From: Candidatus Aminicenantota bacterium
Lineage (GTDB): Bacteria; Acidobacteriota; Aminicenantia; Aminicenantales; Aminicenantaceae
Assembly (NCBI GenBank): GCA_030620655.1
Contig: JAUXEH010000167.1
Span: forward strand, 1-6,449
Direction of reading: 5' to 3'
Length of the DNA: 6,449 nucleotides
Below the pieces are notes generated by a model, which had not been told where the DNA came from, did not search any database, and saw only the letters and a list, made by a program, of their open reading frames with translations. The position numbers and the translations under genes were made by a program. Of the stretch, positions 1-6,449 are shown one piece after another (positions within the stretch are counted from its first letter, which is position 1; every line of letters starts with the position of its first letter).

Positions 1-222
1 GGGCGGGGGAGCGAGGAAAGCGCTGTAAACCTCGACTTGGGGAAGGTTGGTTGTGTTCATCAGGGGGATCACCAGGGCTGCGATAACAAGGCTGGCATGA
101 AACAGAAAAGCGATGGGAAAGGCGATGGCCTTACGGACCATACCGCCCTGGGCGCGGATAAACGAATCCTGAAACATCTTGGGGGGTTGTTGCTTTTTTT
201 CCGGCTTTGCATGTTCAGCCAT
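1..222 (-). CDS. tonB: TonB-family energy transducer, N-terminal part (truncated by window edge)
   Basis: The first 74 codons of a gene whose 3' end lies outside the window. TonB proteins sit in the inner membrane with ExbB and ExbD and pass proton-motive energy to outer-membrane receptors. Visible here are a charged cytoplasmic start of about 30 residues, one hydrophobic segment at about residues 33-55, and a short periplasmic stretch ending in the run FLAPPP, the usual beginning of the TonB proline-rich linker. His42 lies inside the membrane segment, like the conserved His20 of E. coli TonB, but the partner serine four residues before it is replaced by alanine. The ATG at 220-222 has an AGAGG ribosome site seven bases upstream and a promoter-like sequence further up. 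The C-terminal TonB domain cannot be checked, so another protein with the same N-terminal layout remains possible. Confidence 0.72.
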   Translation of the reverse strand, partial: MAEHAKPEKKQQPPKMFQDSFIRAQGGMVRKAIAFPIAFLFHASLVIAALVIPLMNTTNLPQVEVYSAFLAPPP

Positions 223-255
223 TTGCTTACCTCTGATTGGATTAAATCATGTGTC

Positions 256-284
256 AGTATAAAGCATTGCGACCCTCTTTACAA
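256..284 (-). promoter_or_regulatory. Candidate sigma70-type promoter for the tonB-like gene
   Basis: On the minus strand, TTGTAA (279-284) and TATACT (256-261) are separated by exactly 17 bases. They match the sigma70 consensus at 4/6 and 5/6 positions. The predicted start would fall near 249, leaving a leader of roughly 27 bases before the ATG at 222. This sits in the only gap between secF and the TonB-like gene and suggests that the latter is transcribed separately. It rests on motif reading alone. Confidence 0.55.
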
Positions 285-292
285 GCAAAATA

Positions 293-1459
293 TCAATTGC
301 GGCCCATGCCTTTTTTGGGCTTGAAAATCTTCTTCCAGAAATGCAGGATGGTGCAGGATTGGTAGATGGAGGAGTAGGTTCCGATGATCACGCCGATCAT
401 CATGGTGAAGGCGAAATCGTTGATGACCTCGCCCCCGAACAGGAAGAGTGCGGCCACGGTCAGGAAGGTGGTCCCGGATGTGATGATGGTCCGGCTGAGC
501 GTCTGGTTGATGCTGACGTTCAGGAGGTCTTCGAACTTGTGTTTGCGCATGCCCTTGAGGTTGTCCCGGACGCGGTCGAAGATGACGATGGTGTCGTTGA
601 GAGAATACCCGACCAGCGTCATGATCGCAGCCACCACCGGGAGGTTGAGCTCGCGGTTGGTGAACGAGAATATGGTCATGGTCACCAGCACGTCGTGGAA
701 CAGGGTCAGGATGGCCGCCACCCCGTAGGCGTACTGGAAACGGATGCCGATGTAGACCAGCATGCCCAGCATGGCCCAGATGATGGCCTGTGTGGCCTTC
801 TGCCGGAGGTCGTGCCCGACCTGCGGCCCCACCGACTCCCGGGCGAGGACAGCCAGGCGGGTCAGGATGGTGTTCTCCCGCAGGAAGGTGAGGACCTCGG
901 GTGTCATGTCCTGGATCTGTTCCAGCTGGGAGAGATCCTGGATGATCCCCATGAATTCCGGGGAGTTGCGCAGGTCGACCAATGCGGCGGCGATGCCGGC
1001 GGCCTGGTCCGGGAACCGAGGTTCCAGCAGGGCGGCCAGGCTGGTCTGGTCGATGGCGTTGAGGTCGATTCCACCTTCCTCGAGCACGCGTTTTTCGTCT
1101 TCACCGCGCAGGGCGTTAACGACCTGAGCGGCCAGGTACTCGTGCGCCTCGATGTCCTCTTCACCTTCCCCGGTCTTGGGCATGGCCCGGATGAGGAACT
1201 CGCGGCCGGAGGCTCCCACCTCCTGGATCCGGCTCTTATCGATACCGGCCGCGTTCAGTGTGGAGCGCACCTCGGCGATCGGGACCTGGCTGGAGAAGAT
1301 CACCCGAATCAGGGCGCCGCCCTGGAAGTCGATCCCCTGAGTGATGCCCTTGCCCACGGTGAAGTTCAAGAGGCCCACGACGATGACGGCCCCCGAGACA
1401 GCCAGGGCGATGTATTTGTATTTCAGGAACGGGATGTTGGTCTTTTTTAAGAACTGCAT
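293..1459 (-). CDS. secF: Protein translocase subunit SecF, with an enlarged periplasmic head
   Basis: SecF pairs with SecD in the inner membrane and uses the proton gradient to help complete SecA/SecYEG-driven export. The 388-residue product has the full family layout: a first membrane helix at about 16-34, the GIDFQGG motif at 42-48, a periplasmic head up to about 205, the VGPQVG motif at 210-215, then five C-terminal helices including LVGYSLNDTIVIFDRVR at 282-298 and SRTIITSGTT at 322-331. Asp289 in that motif is in the position of the proton-relay aspartate known from SecDF work. E. coli SecF is 323 residues, and most of the difference here is an insertion at about residues 120-197 of the head. 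The ATG starts one base after the secD TAA, and the ribosome site is weak, so translation is probably coupled to secD. Confidence 0.96.
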   Translation of the reverse strand: MQFLKKTNIPFLKYKYIALAVSGAVIVVGLLNFTVGKGITQGIDFQGGALIRVIFSSQVPIAEVRSTLNAAGIDKSRIQEVGASGREFLIRAMPKTGEGEEDIEAHEYLAAQVVNALRGEDEKRVLEEGGIDLNAIDQTSLAALLEPRFPDQAAGIAAALVDLRNSPEFMGIIQDLSQLEQIQDMTPEVLTFLRENTILTRLAVLARESVGPQVGHDLRQKATQAIIWAMLGMLVYIGIRFQYAYGVAAILTLFHDVLVTMTIFSFTNRELNLPVVAAIMTLVGYSLNDTIVIFDRVRDNLKGMRKHKFEDLLNVSINQTLSRTIITSGTTFLTVAALFLFGGEVINDFAFTMMIGVIIGTYSSIYQSCTILHFWKKIFKPKKGMGRN

Positions 1460-1460
1460 T

Positions 1461-3020
1461 TTAGATACTCAACTTTTCGACTTTTTTTCGCTTGGAGAAT
1501 GTCAGGTCGAAGATCAGCCTCGACACGAAGATGGCCGTGAACATGCTGGCCGAGATTCCGATGATAATGGTCACGGCGAACCCACGGATAGGCCCGGTAC
1601 CGAACTGGAAGAGGAAGATGGCCGCAATGATGGTGGTGACATTGGCGTCCAGGATGGTACGGAACGCGCGCGAGAATCCCGAGGAGATCGAGCTCAGCAC
1701 GCTTTTCCCCTGGGCCAGCTCCTCGCGGATGCGCTCGAAGACCAGGACGTTGGCGTCCACGGCCATGCCCACGGTCAGGATGATACCCGCGATGCCGGGG
1801 AGCGTCAGGCTGGCCCCGAAATAAGCCAAGGCGCCCATCAGGATGACGATGTTGAGGGTCAGGGCGAGCACCGCGTTCAGCCCTGCCAGACGATAGTAAA
1901 AGACCATGAAGGCCATGACCAGGACCAGGGCCATGAGGATGGAGGTGAGCCCCCGGCGGATGGAGTCCGCGCCCAGAGAGGGGCCGATGGTCCGGTCCTC
2001 CAGGTATTTCACACTGGCGGGCATGGCACCGGCCCGGAGCATCATGGCGATGGTATCGGCCTCTTCCATGGTGAAGTTGCCGTGGATCATGGTGCTCGAG
2101 GTAGCAGGGATGCGTTCCCGGATGTTGGCCACCTGAATGATCCTCTTGTCCAGGACGATGCACATGGGCTTCCCCACGTTCTCTGCGGTCATCCTTTCGA
2201 AGCGCTTGCCCGGGTCGGGGTCCAGCGTGAAGGACACGGCCGGCTTGTTCCACTCGTCCTGGGAGCGGCGGGCGTTGCGCAGGTCGTTCCCGGTGATCTC
2301 AGACACGTTCGAGACCAGGTACCAGCCGGCTTCCGTGTGCCCGGGGTCGCCCTGCATCACTTCCATGTCCTCCGGCACTTCACCGCCATAGCCCGCCAGC
2401 AGGGTTTCCCTGTCCATGTCGGGACCCGCTTTCACCAGCCGGAACTCCAGCAGGGCCGTGGTCTTCAGGATTTCCTTGACCCTGTCCGGGTCTTCCACCC
2501 CCGGAAGCTCCACAATGATGCGGTCCCCGCTCAAGCCCTGCCGCTGGATGGTAGGCTCGGTCAGACCCAGCTCGTCGACGCGGTTCTTGATGGTCTCCAG
2601 GGCCTGCTGCACGGACTGGTTTCGCAGGTAGAATTCCGAACCCGACTTGAGGGTCAACAGGAAGGAACCGCCCCGGACCGCGAAGTCCCAGTCGCGGAAG
2701 TAGCGGCCCAGCATGTCCCGGATGTCCCGTTCTTTATCAGGGTCGAACTCCTGGATGGCGAACCTGCCGATCTGTCCTTCCAGCTTGGACACGGAGGTGT
2801 AGGTGATGTTTTCCTTTTTCAGCTCTTCCCGGAGGCTGAGCACGGACTGGTCTGTCTCGTAATTGATGGCGTCATCGGTCATGACCTGGAGCACCAGGTG
2901 CATCCCGCCCTGCAGATCCAGGCCGTAGTGGATTTTCTCGCCGGGGGGATATGCCAGGAACACGGCCAGGGCGATAACCGCCGCGACCAGGATGACTTTC
3001 CAACGAAGATCTTTTTTCAT
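1461..3020 (-). CDS. secD: Protein translocase subunit SecD
   Basis: SecD is the larger partner of SecF and carries the periplasmic domain that captures emerging substrate. The 519-residue product shows one N-terminal membrane helix (about 7-24), the GLDLQGG motif at 33-39, a long periplasmic part to about 350, the RTIGPSLG motif at 343-350, and five C-terminal membrane helices (about 355-505). Within these, GMAVDANVLVFERIREE at 418-434 holds Asp422, equivalent to the essential Asp519 of E. coli SecD. It is shorter than E. coli SecD (615) but within the usual range for other phyla. The ATG is preceded by AGGAAGG, a strong ribosome site. An 89-base leader separates it from yajC, and secF follows after one base. 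Confidence 0.97.
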   Translation of the reverse strand: MKKDLRWKVILVAAVIALAVFLAYPPGEKIHYGLDLQGGMHLVLQVMTDDAINYETDQSVLSLREELKKENITYTSVSKLEGQIGRFAIQEFDPDKERDIRDMLGRYFRDWDFAVRGGSFLLTLKSGSEFYLRNQSVQQALETIKNRVDELGLTEPTIQRQGLSGDRIIVELPGVEDPDRVKEILKTTALLEFRLVKAGPDMDRETLLAGYGGEVPEDMEVMQGDPGHTEAGWYLVSNVSEITGNDLRNARRSQDEWNKPAVSFTLDPDPGKRFERMTAENVGKPMCIVLDKRIIQVANIRERIPATSSTMIHGNFTMEEADTIAMMLRAGAMPASVKYLEDRTIGPSLGADSIRRGLTSILMALVLVMAFMVFYYRLAGLNAVLALTLNIVILMGALAYFGASLTLPGIAGIILTVGMAVDANVLVFERIREELAQGKSVLSSISSGFSRAFRTILDANVTTIIAAIFLFQFGTGPIRGFAVTIIIGISASMFTAIFVSRLIFDLTFSKRKKVEKLSI

Positions 3021-3109
3021 GGGCCTTCCTTTTCGTTCAGAATCACTGTGGATTCCCTCTTACCTGAATTATCCAGGCTTCCAGGCTAAATCGGGTTCGA
3101 AGATGAGGC
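3021..3109 (-). other. yajC-secD leader with tandem octamer and small hairpin
   Basis: This is one of only two real gaps inside the operon. It holds a perfect tandem octamer (TCCAGGCT on the plus strand at 3072-3079 and 3080-3087). It also holds a weak hairpin, CCTGAA-TTA-TCCAGG at 3063-3077, with one G-T pair. No T-tract follows, so it is not an intrinsic terminator. A GATAAT hexamer lies here on the minus strand but has no convincing -35 partner. A GTG-initiated ten-codon frame (3017-3046, including stop) ends in an ATGA overlap with the secD start. Function unknown. Confidence 0.3.
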
Positions 3110-3451
3110 TTACTTGGTCTCGGTCTTTTTACCCAGTATTACCGCAATGGCGGTCTTGGTGATGTCGACCTTGGTGTTGGACGCGATCCTCAGCTCGATC
3201 TTGTCCTCCTGCACTCCCATGATCGTGCCGTGGATGCCGCCGGAGGTGATGATCTTGTCTCCCGGTTTGAGCTGTCCCACCATCTCCTGGTGTTTTTTCT
3301 GCTTGGTGCGCTGCGGCCGGATGAGGAGAAAATAGAAGATGACAAAGACCAAGGCAAAGGGCAGGAGGGCCGTCAGCATGCTGCCGCTTTGAGGCGGTTG
3401 ACCCTGCTGCTGCGCCATCAGGGACGCGAAATTTGCTAGTATCATACTCAT
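3110..3451 (-). CDS. yajC: Preprotein translocase subunit YajC
   Basis: YajC is a small single-pass inner-membrane protein that copurifies with SecDF. The 113-residue product has a short N-terminus rich in Gln and Pro, one membrane helix at about 24-44 ending in the family signature LLIRPQ, then a basic stretch (TKQKKHQEM) and a compact cytoplasmic domain containing LKPGDKIITSGGIHGTIMGV, as in other YajC proteins. Length is typical for the family (about 110). The gene lies eight bases after the tgt stop, and its AAGGA ribosome site touches that stop, so coupling is likely. A second in-frame ATG two codons in (3443-3445) has better spacing (nine bases against three) from the AGGA core. The exact start is therefore uncertain by two residues. 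Confidence 0.95.
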   Translation of the reverse strand: MSMILANFASLMAQQQGQPPQSGSMLTALLPFALVFVIFYFLLIRPQRTKQKKHQEMVGQLKPGDKIITSGGIHGTIMGVQEDKIELRIASNTKVDITKTAIAVILGKKTETK

Positions 3452-3459
3452 ATGTCCTT

Positions 3460-4575
<1,116 letters not shown>

Positions 4576-4581
4576 CGGAGG

Positions 4582-4585
4582 CCTT
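4582..4585 (-). promoter_or_regulatory. Ribosome binding site deciding the tgt start
   Basis: AAGG on the minus strand, six bases before the ATG at 4573-4575. It is modest, but better placed than the AGGG that almost touches the alternative upstream ATG at 4597-4599, so it supports the shorter Tgt. Confidence 0.45.
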
Positions 4586-4604
4586 ATTATTTGGGACATA
4601 CCCT

Positions 4605-4692
4605 GTCATTACGAGGCAGTATGTCATTGCGAGGAGCGCAGCGACGAAGCAATCTCATGAGATCACCACGACCCTTCGGGTCTCGTGATGAC
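4605..4692 (+). repeat. Dispersed palindromic 'GTCATTGCGAGGAGC' type repeat
   Basis: Plus-strand sequence from GTCATTGCGAG (4623-4633) to CTCGTGATGAC (4682-4692). These two ends pair over 11 positions, allowing two G-T pairs. A second left end, GTCATTACGAG (4605-4615), lies just outside and pairs with one G-T, as if the element had a duplicated half. Inside are the GCGCAGCGACGAAGCAATCTC core, a perfect 12-base palindrome ATCTCATGAGAT (4652-4663) and a small hairpin GACCC-TTC-GGGTC (4670-4682). From memory, this core recurs in many unrelated bacterial genomes, where it yields spurious peptides such as SLRGAQRRSNL. It has no coding capacity and no T-tract, and it sits in the transcribed gap between lepB and tgt. 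Confidence 0.8.
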
Positions 4693-4717
4693 GATTGAAT
4701 AATTCAAAAGGTCGTCA
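4689..4717 (-). other. Hairpin at the lepB stop codon
   Basis: TGACGA, which begins with the lepB stop, pairs with TCGTCA (4712-4717 with 4689-4694). Inside, the near-perfect palindrome TTGAATTATTCAA (4695-4707) forms a second stem; a four-base bulge interrupts one side. No T-run follows, so this is not a standard terminator. It shares bases 4689-4692 with the closing stem of the neighbouring repeat, so the two folds exclude each other. A role in mRNA processing or 3'-end protection is possible but only inferred. Confidence 0.35.
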
Positions 4718-5428
4718 CTTCACGGTGTGCAGGATGCGGTTGAGGCGGGCTTTGGTGATGAAGCGGCCGAATTTGTTCACCCTTTCCTTGGCGCTCGTCT
4801 TCAGATAGGCATCGCGTTCCGCGTCATAGGAAAAATAGATCACCCAGGGCTTCCCCTTGATGTATGTGAGCGGCAGGAACCCCCAGTAGCGGCTGTCCTG
4901 GCTGTTGTCCCGGTTGTCGCCCATGGCGAAGCAGTGGCCTGCTGGGATTTTCATGGGCCCGAAATTATCCCGGGCCCTGATGCCGTATTCGTACTCGCTG
5001 GCACCGGGCAGAATCTGCCGGTCGATGTGAACCTTGTAGTTTTCGGCCATGGGGACGCCGTTCACGAAGACCTGTTTGTCTTTGATCTCGAGGGTATCGC
5101 CCTCCAAAGCGATGACCCGCTTGACGAAGTCCTTGGTCAGGTCATCGGGAAACCGGAACACGATGGTGTCCTTGCGCTCCAGCTTTTTTTGGGGCAGAAT
5201 TGTGTCTTCGAGCGGAAGGACGGCCCTGGCATACGCGAACTTGTTGACCAGCAGAAAATCCCCCACCAGAAGCGTGGTCTCCATGGAACCCGTGGGAATC
5301 TGGAAGGCCTGGACCACAAACGTCATGACGAAGAAGACAAAGACCGCCGTCTCGGCGATCAGCTCGAAGTACTCCCGAAAGACGCTCTTATCGCGAGGTT
5401 TTTTCTCTTTTCCGGCTTTTTTAGGCAT
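4715..5428 (-). CDS. lepB: Signal peptidase I
   Basis: Type I leader peptidase that cuts signal peptides from exported proteins on the outer face of the inner membrane. The 237-residue product has a basic cytoplasmic N-terminus and one membrane helix at about 24-42. The catalytic serine is Ser48 in IPTGSMETTL, and the catalytic lysine is Lys103 in DFVKRVIALEGD. The conserved C-terminal box GDNRDNSQDSRYWGF lies at 170-184. Only one transmembrane segment is visible, as in many non-enteric enzymes. I chose the ATG at 5426-5428, one base after the menA TGA (TGATATG). An in-frame GTG at 5449 would add seven residues and overlap menA. Neither has a clear ribosome site, so translation probably depends on ribosomes finishing menA. 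Placement beside yajC-secDF fits its role in the same export pathway. Confidence 0.95.
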   Translation of the reverse strand: MPKKAGKEKKPRDKSVFREYFELIAETAVFVFFVMTFVVQAFQIPTGSMETTLLVGDFLLVNKFAYARAVLPLEDTILPQKKLERKDTIVFRFPDDLTKDFVKRVIALEGDTLEIKDKQVFVNGVPMAENYKVHIDRQILPGASEYEYGIRARDNFGPMKIPAGHCFAMGDNRDNSQDSRYWGFLPLTYIKGKPWVIYFSYDAERDAYLKTSAKERVNKFGRFITKARLNRILHTVK

Positions 5429-5429
5429 A

Positions 5430-6338
5430 TCAGAAACAGAATGATACACTCAACAGGACCAAAAACACAAGGTTGAGCAGGATCGTGGACTTGACCGCCC
5501 CCATGAAAACGCCCCAGTCACCCAGGCTTTTCCGGCCGATCCGGTAGGCTTGGGCCGGCATCAGGAGGGCCAGGCCTACCCCCAGGGACCAGAGAGGGAA
5601 GCGGTCCATCAGCACCCCGGCCAGCACCACCGCGAAACTGGCATATGCCAGGATCAGGTATATTCCCAGAGTCGCCCTGTTTCCGAAGAGGATCACCCAG
5701 GTCTTCCGGCCTGTGGACGCATCTGCCTCCTTGTCCGCAAACTCATTGATCAAAAGGACCAGCGTGGTCAATATACCGGCGGGGAGGGAGACGATCACAG
5801 GCCACCAGGATGTGAAGCTCTGGGCCTGGACATAGTAGGCTCCCAGCACCATGAGGGGGCCCCAGGCCAGGAATATGGCGATCTCCCCCAGTCCCTTGTT
5901 GACCAGCCTCAGGGGGAAGCCGTTGTAGCTGTAGATCAGTATGAATCCCGCGATCCCGAACAGGAGGATCCAGTTGCCGGGTGTCGTGAAGTTGAGGTAC
6001 AGCCCGATGGCCGAGCCCAGGGCGGCGAAGGTTAGGGAAACCGTCAGGGCCTTACGCGGTGACACCAGGCCTTCCAGCAGTATACGGCTCCCGCCGGAAA
6101 AGGGGCTGGTGCCGCTGAGGTTGGCCGCATCGTTGCCGCTCTTGAAATCGAAATAATCGTTGGCCACATTGGTGGCGATGTGAAAGAAGCAGGAACCCAG
6201 CAGAGCCAGGATGAAGTTCAGGACATGGAAATGTCCGGTGTCATAGTAGGCGAAGGCCGTTCCCAAAAGTACGCCGCCCAGAGTGACGGTCAGGAAGGGG
6301 AGTCTAAACAGCATGATAATGGATTTGCCCTGGTTCAT
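5430..6338 (-). CDS. menA: UbiA-family prenyltransferase, probable 1,4-dihydroxy-2-naphthoate polyprenyltransferase
   Basis: An integral membrane enzyme that attaches a polyprenyl chain to an aromatic ring, most likely 1,4-dihydroxy-2-naphthoate in menaquinone synthesis. The 302-residue product is almost entirely hydrophobic, with about eight or nine membrane segments. Both Asp-rich, Mg-diphosphate-binding motifs of the family are present: NVANDYFDFKSGND at 57-70 and NEFADKEAD at 198-206. Segments such as NKGLGEIAIFLAWGPLMVLGAYYVQA (148-173, here quoted by position) and GRKTWVILFG parallel E. coli MenA, which supports MenA over UbiA or other relatives, though substrate cannot be proven from sequence. 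The ATG at 6336-6338 has GAGGAG six bases upstream. A longer frame from a TTG at 6389 lacks support. lepB follows after one base. Confidence 0.88.
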   Translation of the reverse strand: MNQGKSIIMLFRLPFLTVTLGGVLLGTAFAYYDTGHFHVLNFILALLGSCFFHIATNVANDYFDFKSGNDAANLSGTSPFSGGSRILLEGLVSPRKALTVSLTFAALGSAIGLYLNFTTPGNWILLFGIAGFILIYSYNGFPLRLVNKGLGEIAIFLAWGPLMVLGAYYVQAQSFTSWWPVIVSLPAGILTTLVLLINEFADKEADASTGRKTWVILFGNRATLGIYLILAYASFAVVLAGVLMDRFPLWSLGVGLALLMPAQAYRIGRKSLGDWGVFMGAVKSTILLNLVFLVLLSVSFCF

Positions 6339-6344
6339 TGCATT

Positions 6345-6350
6345 CTCCTC
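6345..6350 (-). promoter_or_regulatory. Ribosome binding site deciding the menA start
   Basis: GAGGAG on the minus strand, six bases before the ATG at 6336-6338. It fixes the menA start at codon MNQG and argues against the TTG-initiated extension to 6389. An out-of-frame ATG-CAA-TGA lies between the site and the real start. Confidence 0.75.
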
Positions 6351-6359
6351 TCTGCCTGA

Positions 6360-6389
6360 ATTATTGATAAAAGCTGCCGACACTTTCAA
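6360..6389 (-). promoter_or_regulatory. Candidate sigma70-type promoter ahead of menA
   Basis: TTGAAA (6384-6389) and AATAAT (6360-6365) on the minus strand, each 5/6 to consensus, 18 bases apart. Transcription would start a few bases before the GAGGAG site and could drive the whole menA-lepB-tgt-yajC-secD-secF operon. It overlaps a small ORF, so it may instead be an A+T-rich coincidence. Confidence 0.38.
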
Positions 6390-6420
6390 TCCATGAAACC
6401 TTCTTTTTTACTGTCGGCAT
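6361..6420 (-). CDS. Possible 19-codon small ORF or leader peptide
   Basis: ATG at 6418-6420, stop TAA at 6361-6363, product MPTVKKKVSWIESVGSFYQ. It is preceded by GGAGGG (6427-6432), an unusually good Shine-Dalgarno with suitable spacing, and ends 22 bases before the menA ATG. The peptide has a lysine cluster, no membrane segment and no family I recognise. An in-frame TAA lies just upstream, so it is not simply the tail of a longer gene. The first base pairs of an 8-bp inverted repeat lie in its start region. It could be a translated leader peptide, the degraded start of a lost gene, or chance. Confidence 0.3.
   Translation of the reverse strand: MPTVKKKVSWIESVGSFYQ
6375..6419. repeat. 8-bp inverted repeat in the menA leader
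   Basis: TGCCGACA (6375-6382) and TGTCGGCA (6412-6419) are perfect inverted copies 29 bases apart. In the minus-strand transcript they could close a stem-loop that covers the small-ORF start codon. The arms also resemble a two-half operator. No T-tract follows, so it is not a terminator. The spacing is long for a simple repressor site, and function is unknown. Confidence 0.4.
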
Positions 6421-6449
6421 CTTTTACCCTCCGGGCGAGCGGATCTCAC

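Noticed and set aside
341..1450. 369-residue plus-strand frame opposite secF
   Set aside because: Antisense shadow with low-complexity, charged composition and no ribosome site or recognisable motif.
1447..2253. 268-residue minus-strand frame inside secD, reachable by slippage at an A7 run near its 3' end
   Set aside because: The out-of-frame product has no domain. Slippage would only swap a short SecD tail, and the secF frame has a TGA just before its ATG, so no SecD-SecF fusion results.
1341..3089. 582-residue open frame on the plus strand opposite secD and part of secF
   Set aside because: It is antisense to unmistakable secD/secF. The His-, Gly-, Asp- and Gln-rich product has no domain and is what the complement of GC-rich codon use gives.
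4605..4692. Intrinsic terminator after lepB
   Set aside because: The stems are strong but no T-run follows on the transcribed strand, and the genes downstream belong to the same classic cluster.
4727..5476. 249-residue plus-strand frame opposite lepB
   Set aside because: Antisense shadow of a clear signal peptidase gene with intact catalytic motifs.
6339..6389. 17-residue N-terminal extension of MenA from a TTG start
   Set aside because: The ATG at 6338 has an ideal GAGGAG site and the extension is hydrophilic and absent from the family.

Overview
The window is an ordinary high-GC bacterial housekeeping segment. All confident genes lie on the minus strand and read from high to low coordinates. 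A TonB-type energy transducer implies a diderm with an outer membrane, and a MenA-type prenyltransferase implies menaquinone respiration. The proline-rich start of TonB, the base composition and a dispersed 'GTCATTGCGAGGAGC...' palindromic repeat remind me of uncultured Acidobacteriota or Aminicenantia-like genomes. That placement is an impression from memory, not a demonstrated result.

Layout in transcription order. First comes a short leader (6339-6449) with a 19-codon mini-ORF behind a strong Shine-Dalgarno, an 8-bp inverted repeat and a sigma70-like promoter candidate. Then follow menA (5430-6338), lepB (4715-5428), a 115-139 bp gap with a hairpin and the dispersed repeat, tgt (3460-4575), yajC (3110-3451), an 89-bp leader, secD (1461-3020) and secF (293-1459). 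A 70-bp gap with a good promoter-like sequence precedes a truncated tonB-like gene that runs off the window at base 1. The menA/lepB, tgt/yajC and secD/secF junctions are 1-8 bp, so this looks like one operon with tonB as a separate unit.

Functionally, SecD, SecF and YajC form the accessory complex of SecYEG that helps pull exported proteins across the inner membrane. LepB removes their signal peptides. Tgt inserts the queuosine precursor into tRNA and is a classic neighbour of yajC-secDF. MenA makes the membrane quinone precursor. TonB uses the proton gradient to power outer-membrane receptors. I see no defence system, mobile-element gene, CRISPR array, rRNA or tRNA gene.

The least ordinary items are: (1) a roughly 75-80 residue insertion in the periplasmic head of SecF that resembles a helix-hairpin-helix/GspK-like module; (2) changed residues in the base-binding pocket of Tgt; (3) the dispersed palindromic repeat inside the operon; (4) the mini-ORF and inverted repeat ahead of menA. 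I see no clearly novel multi-gene system.
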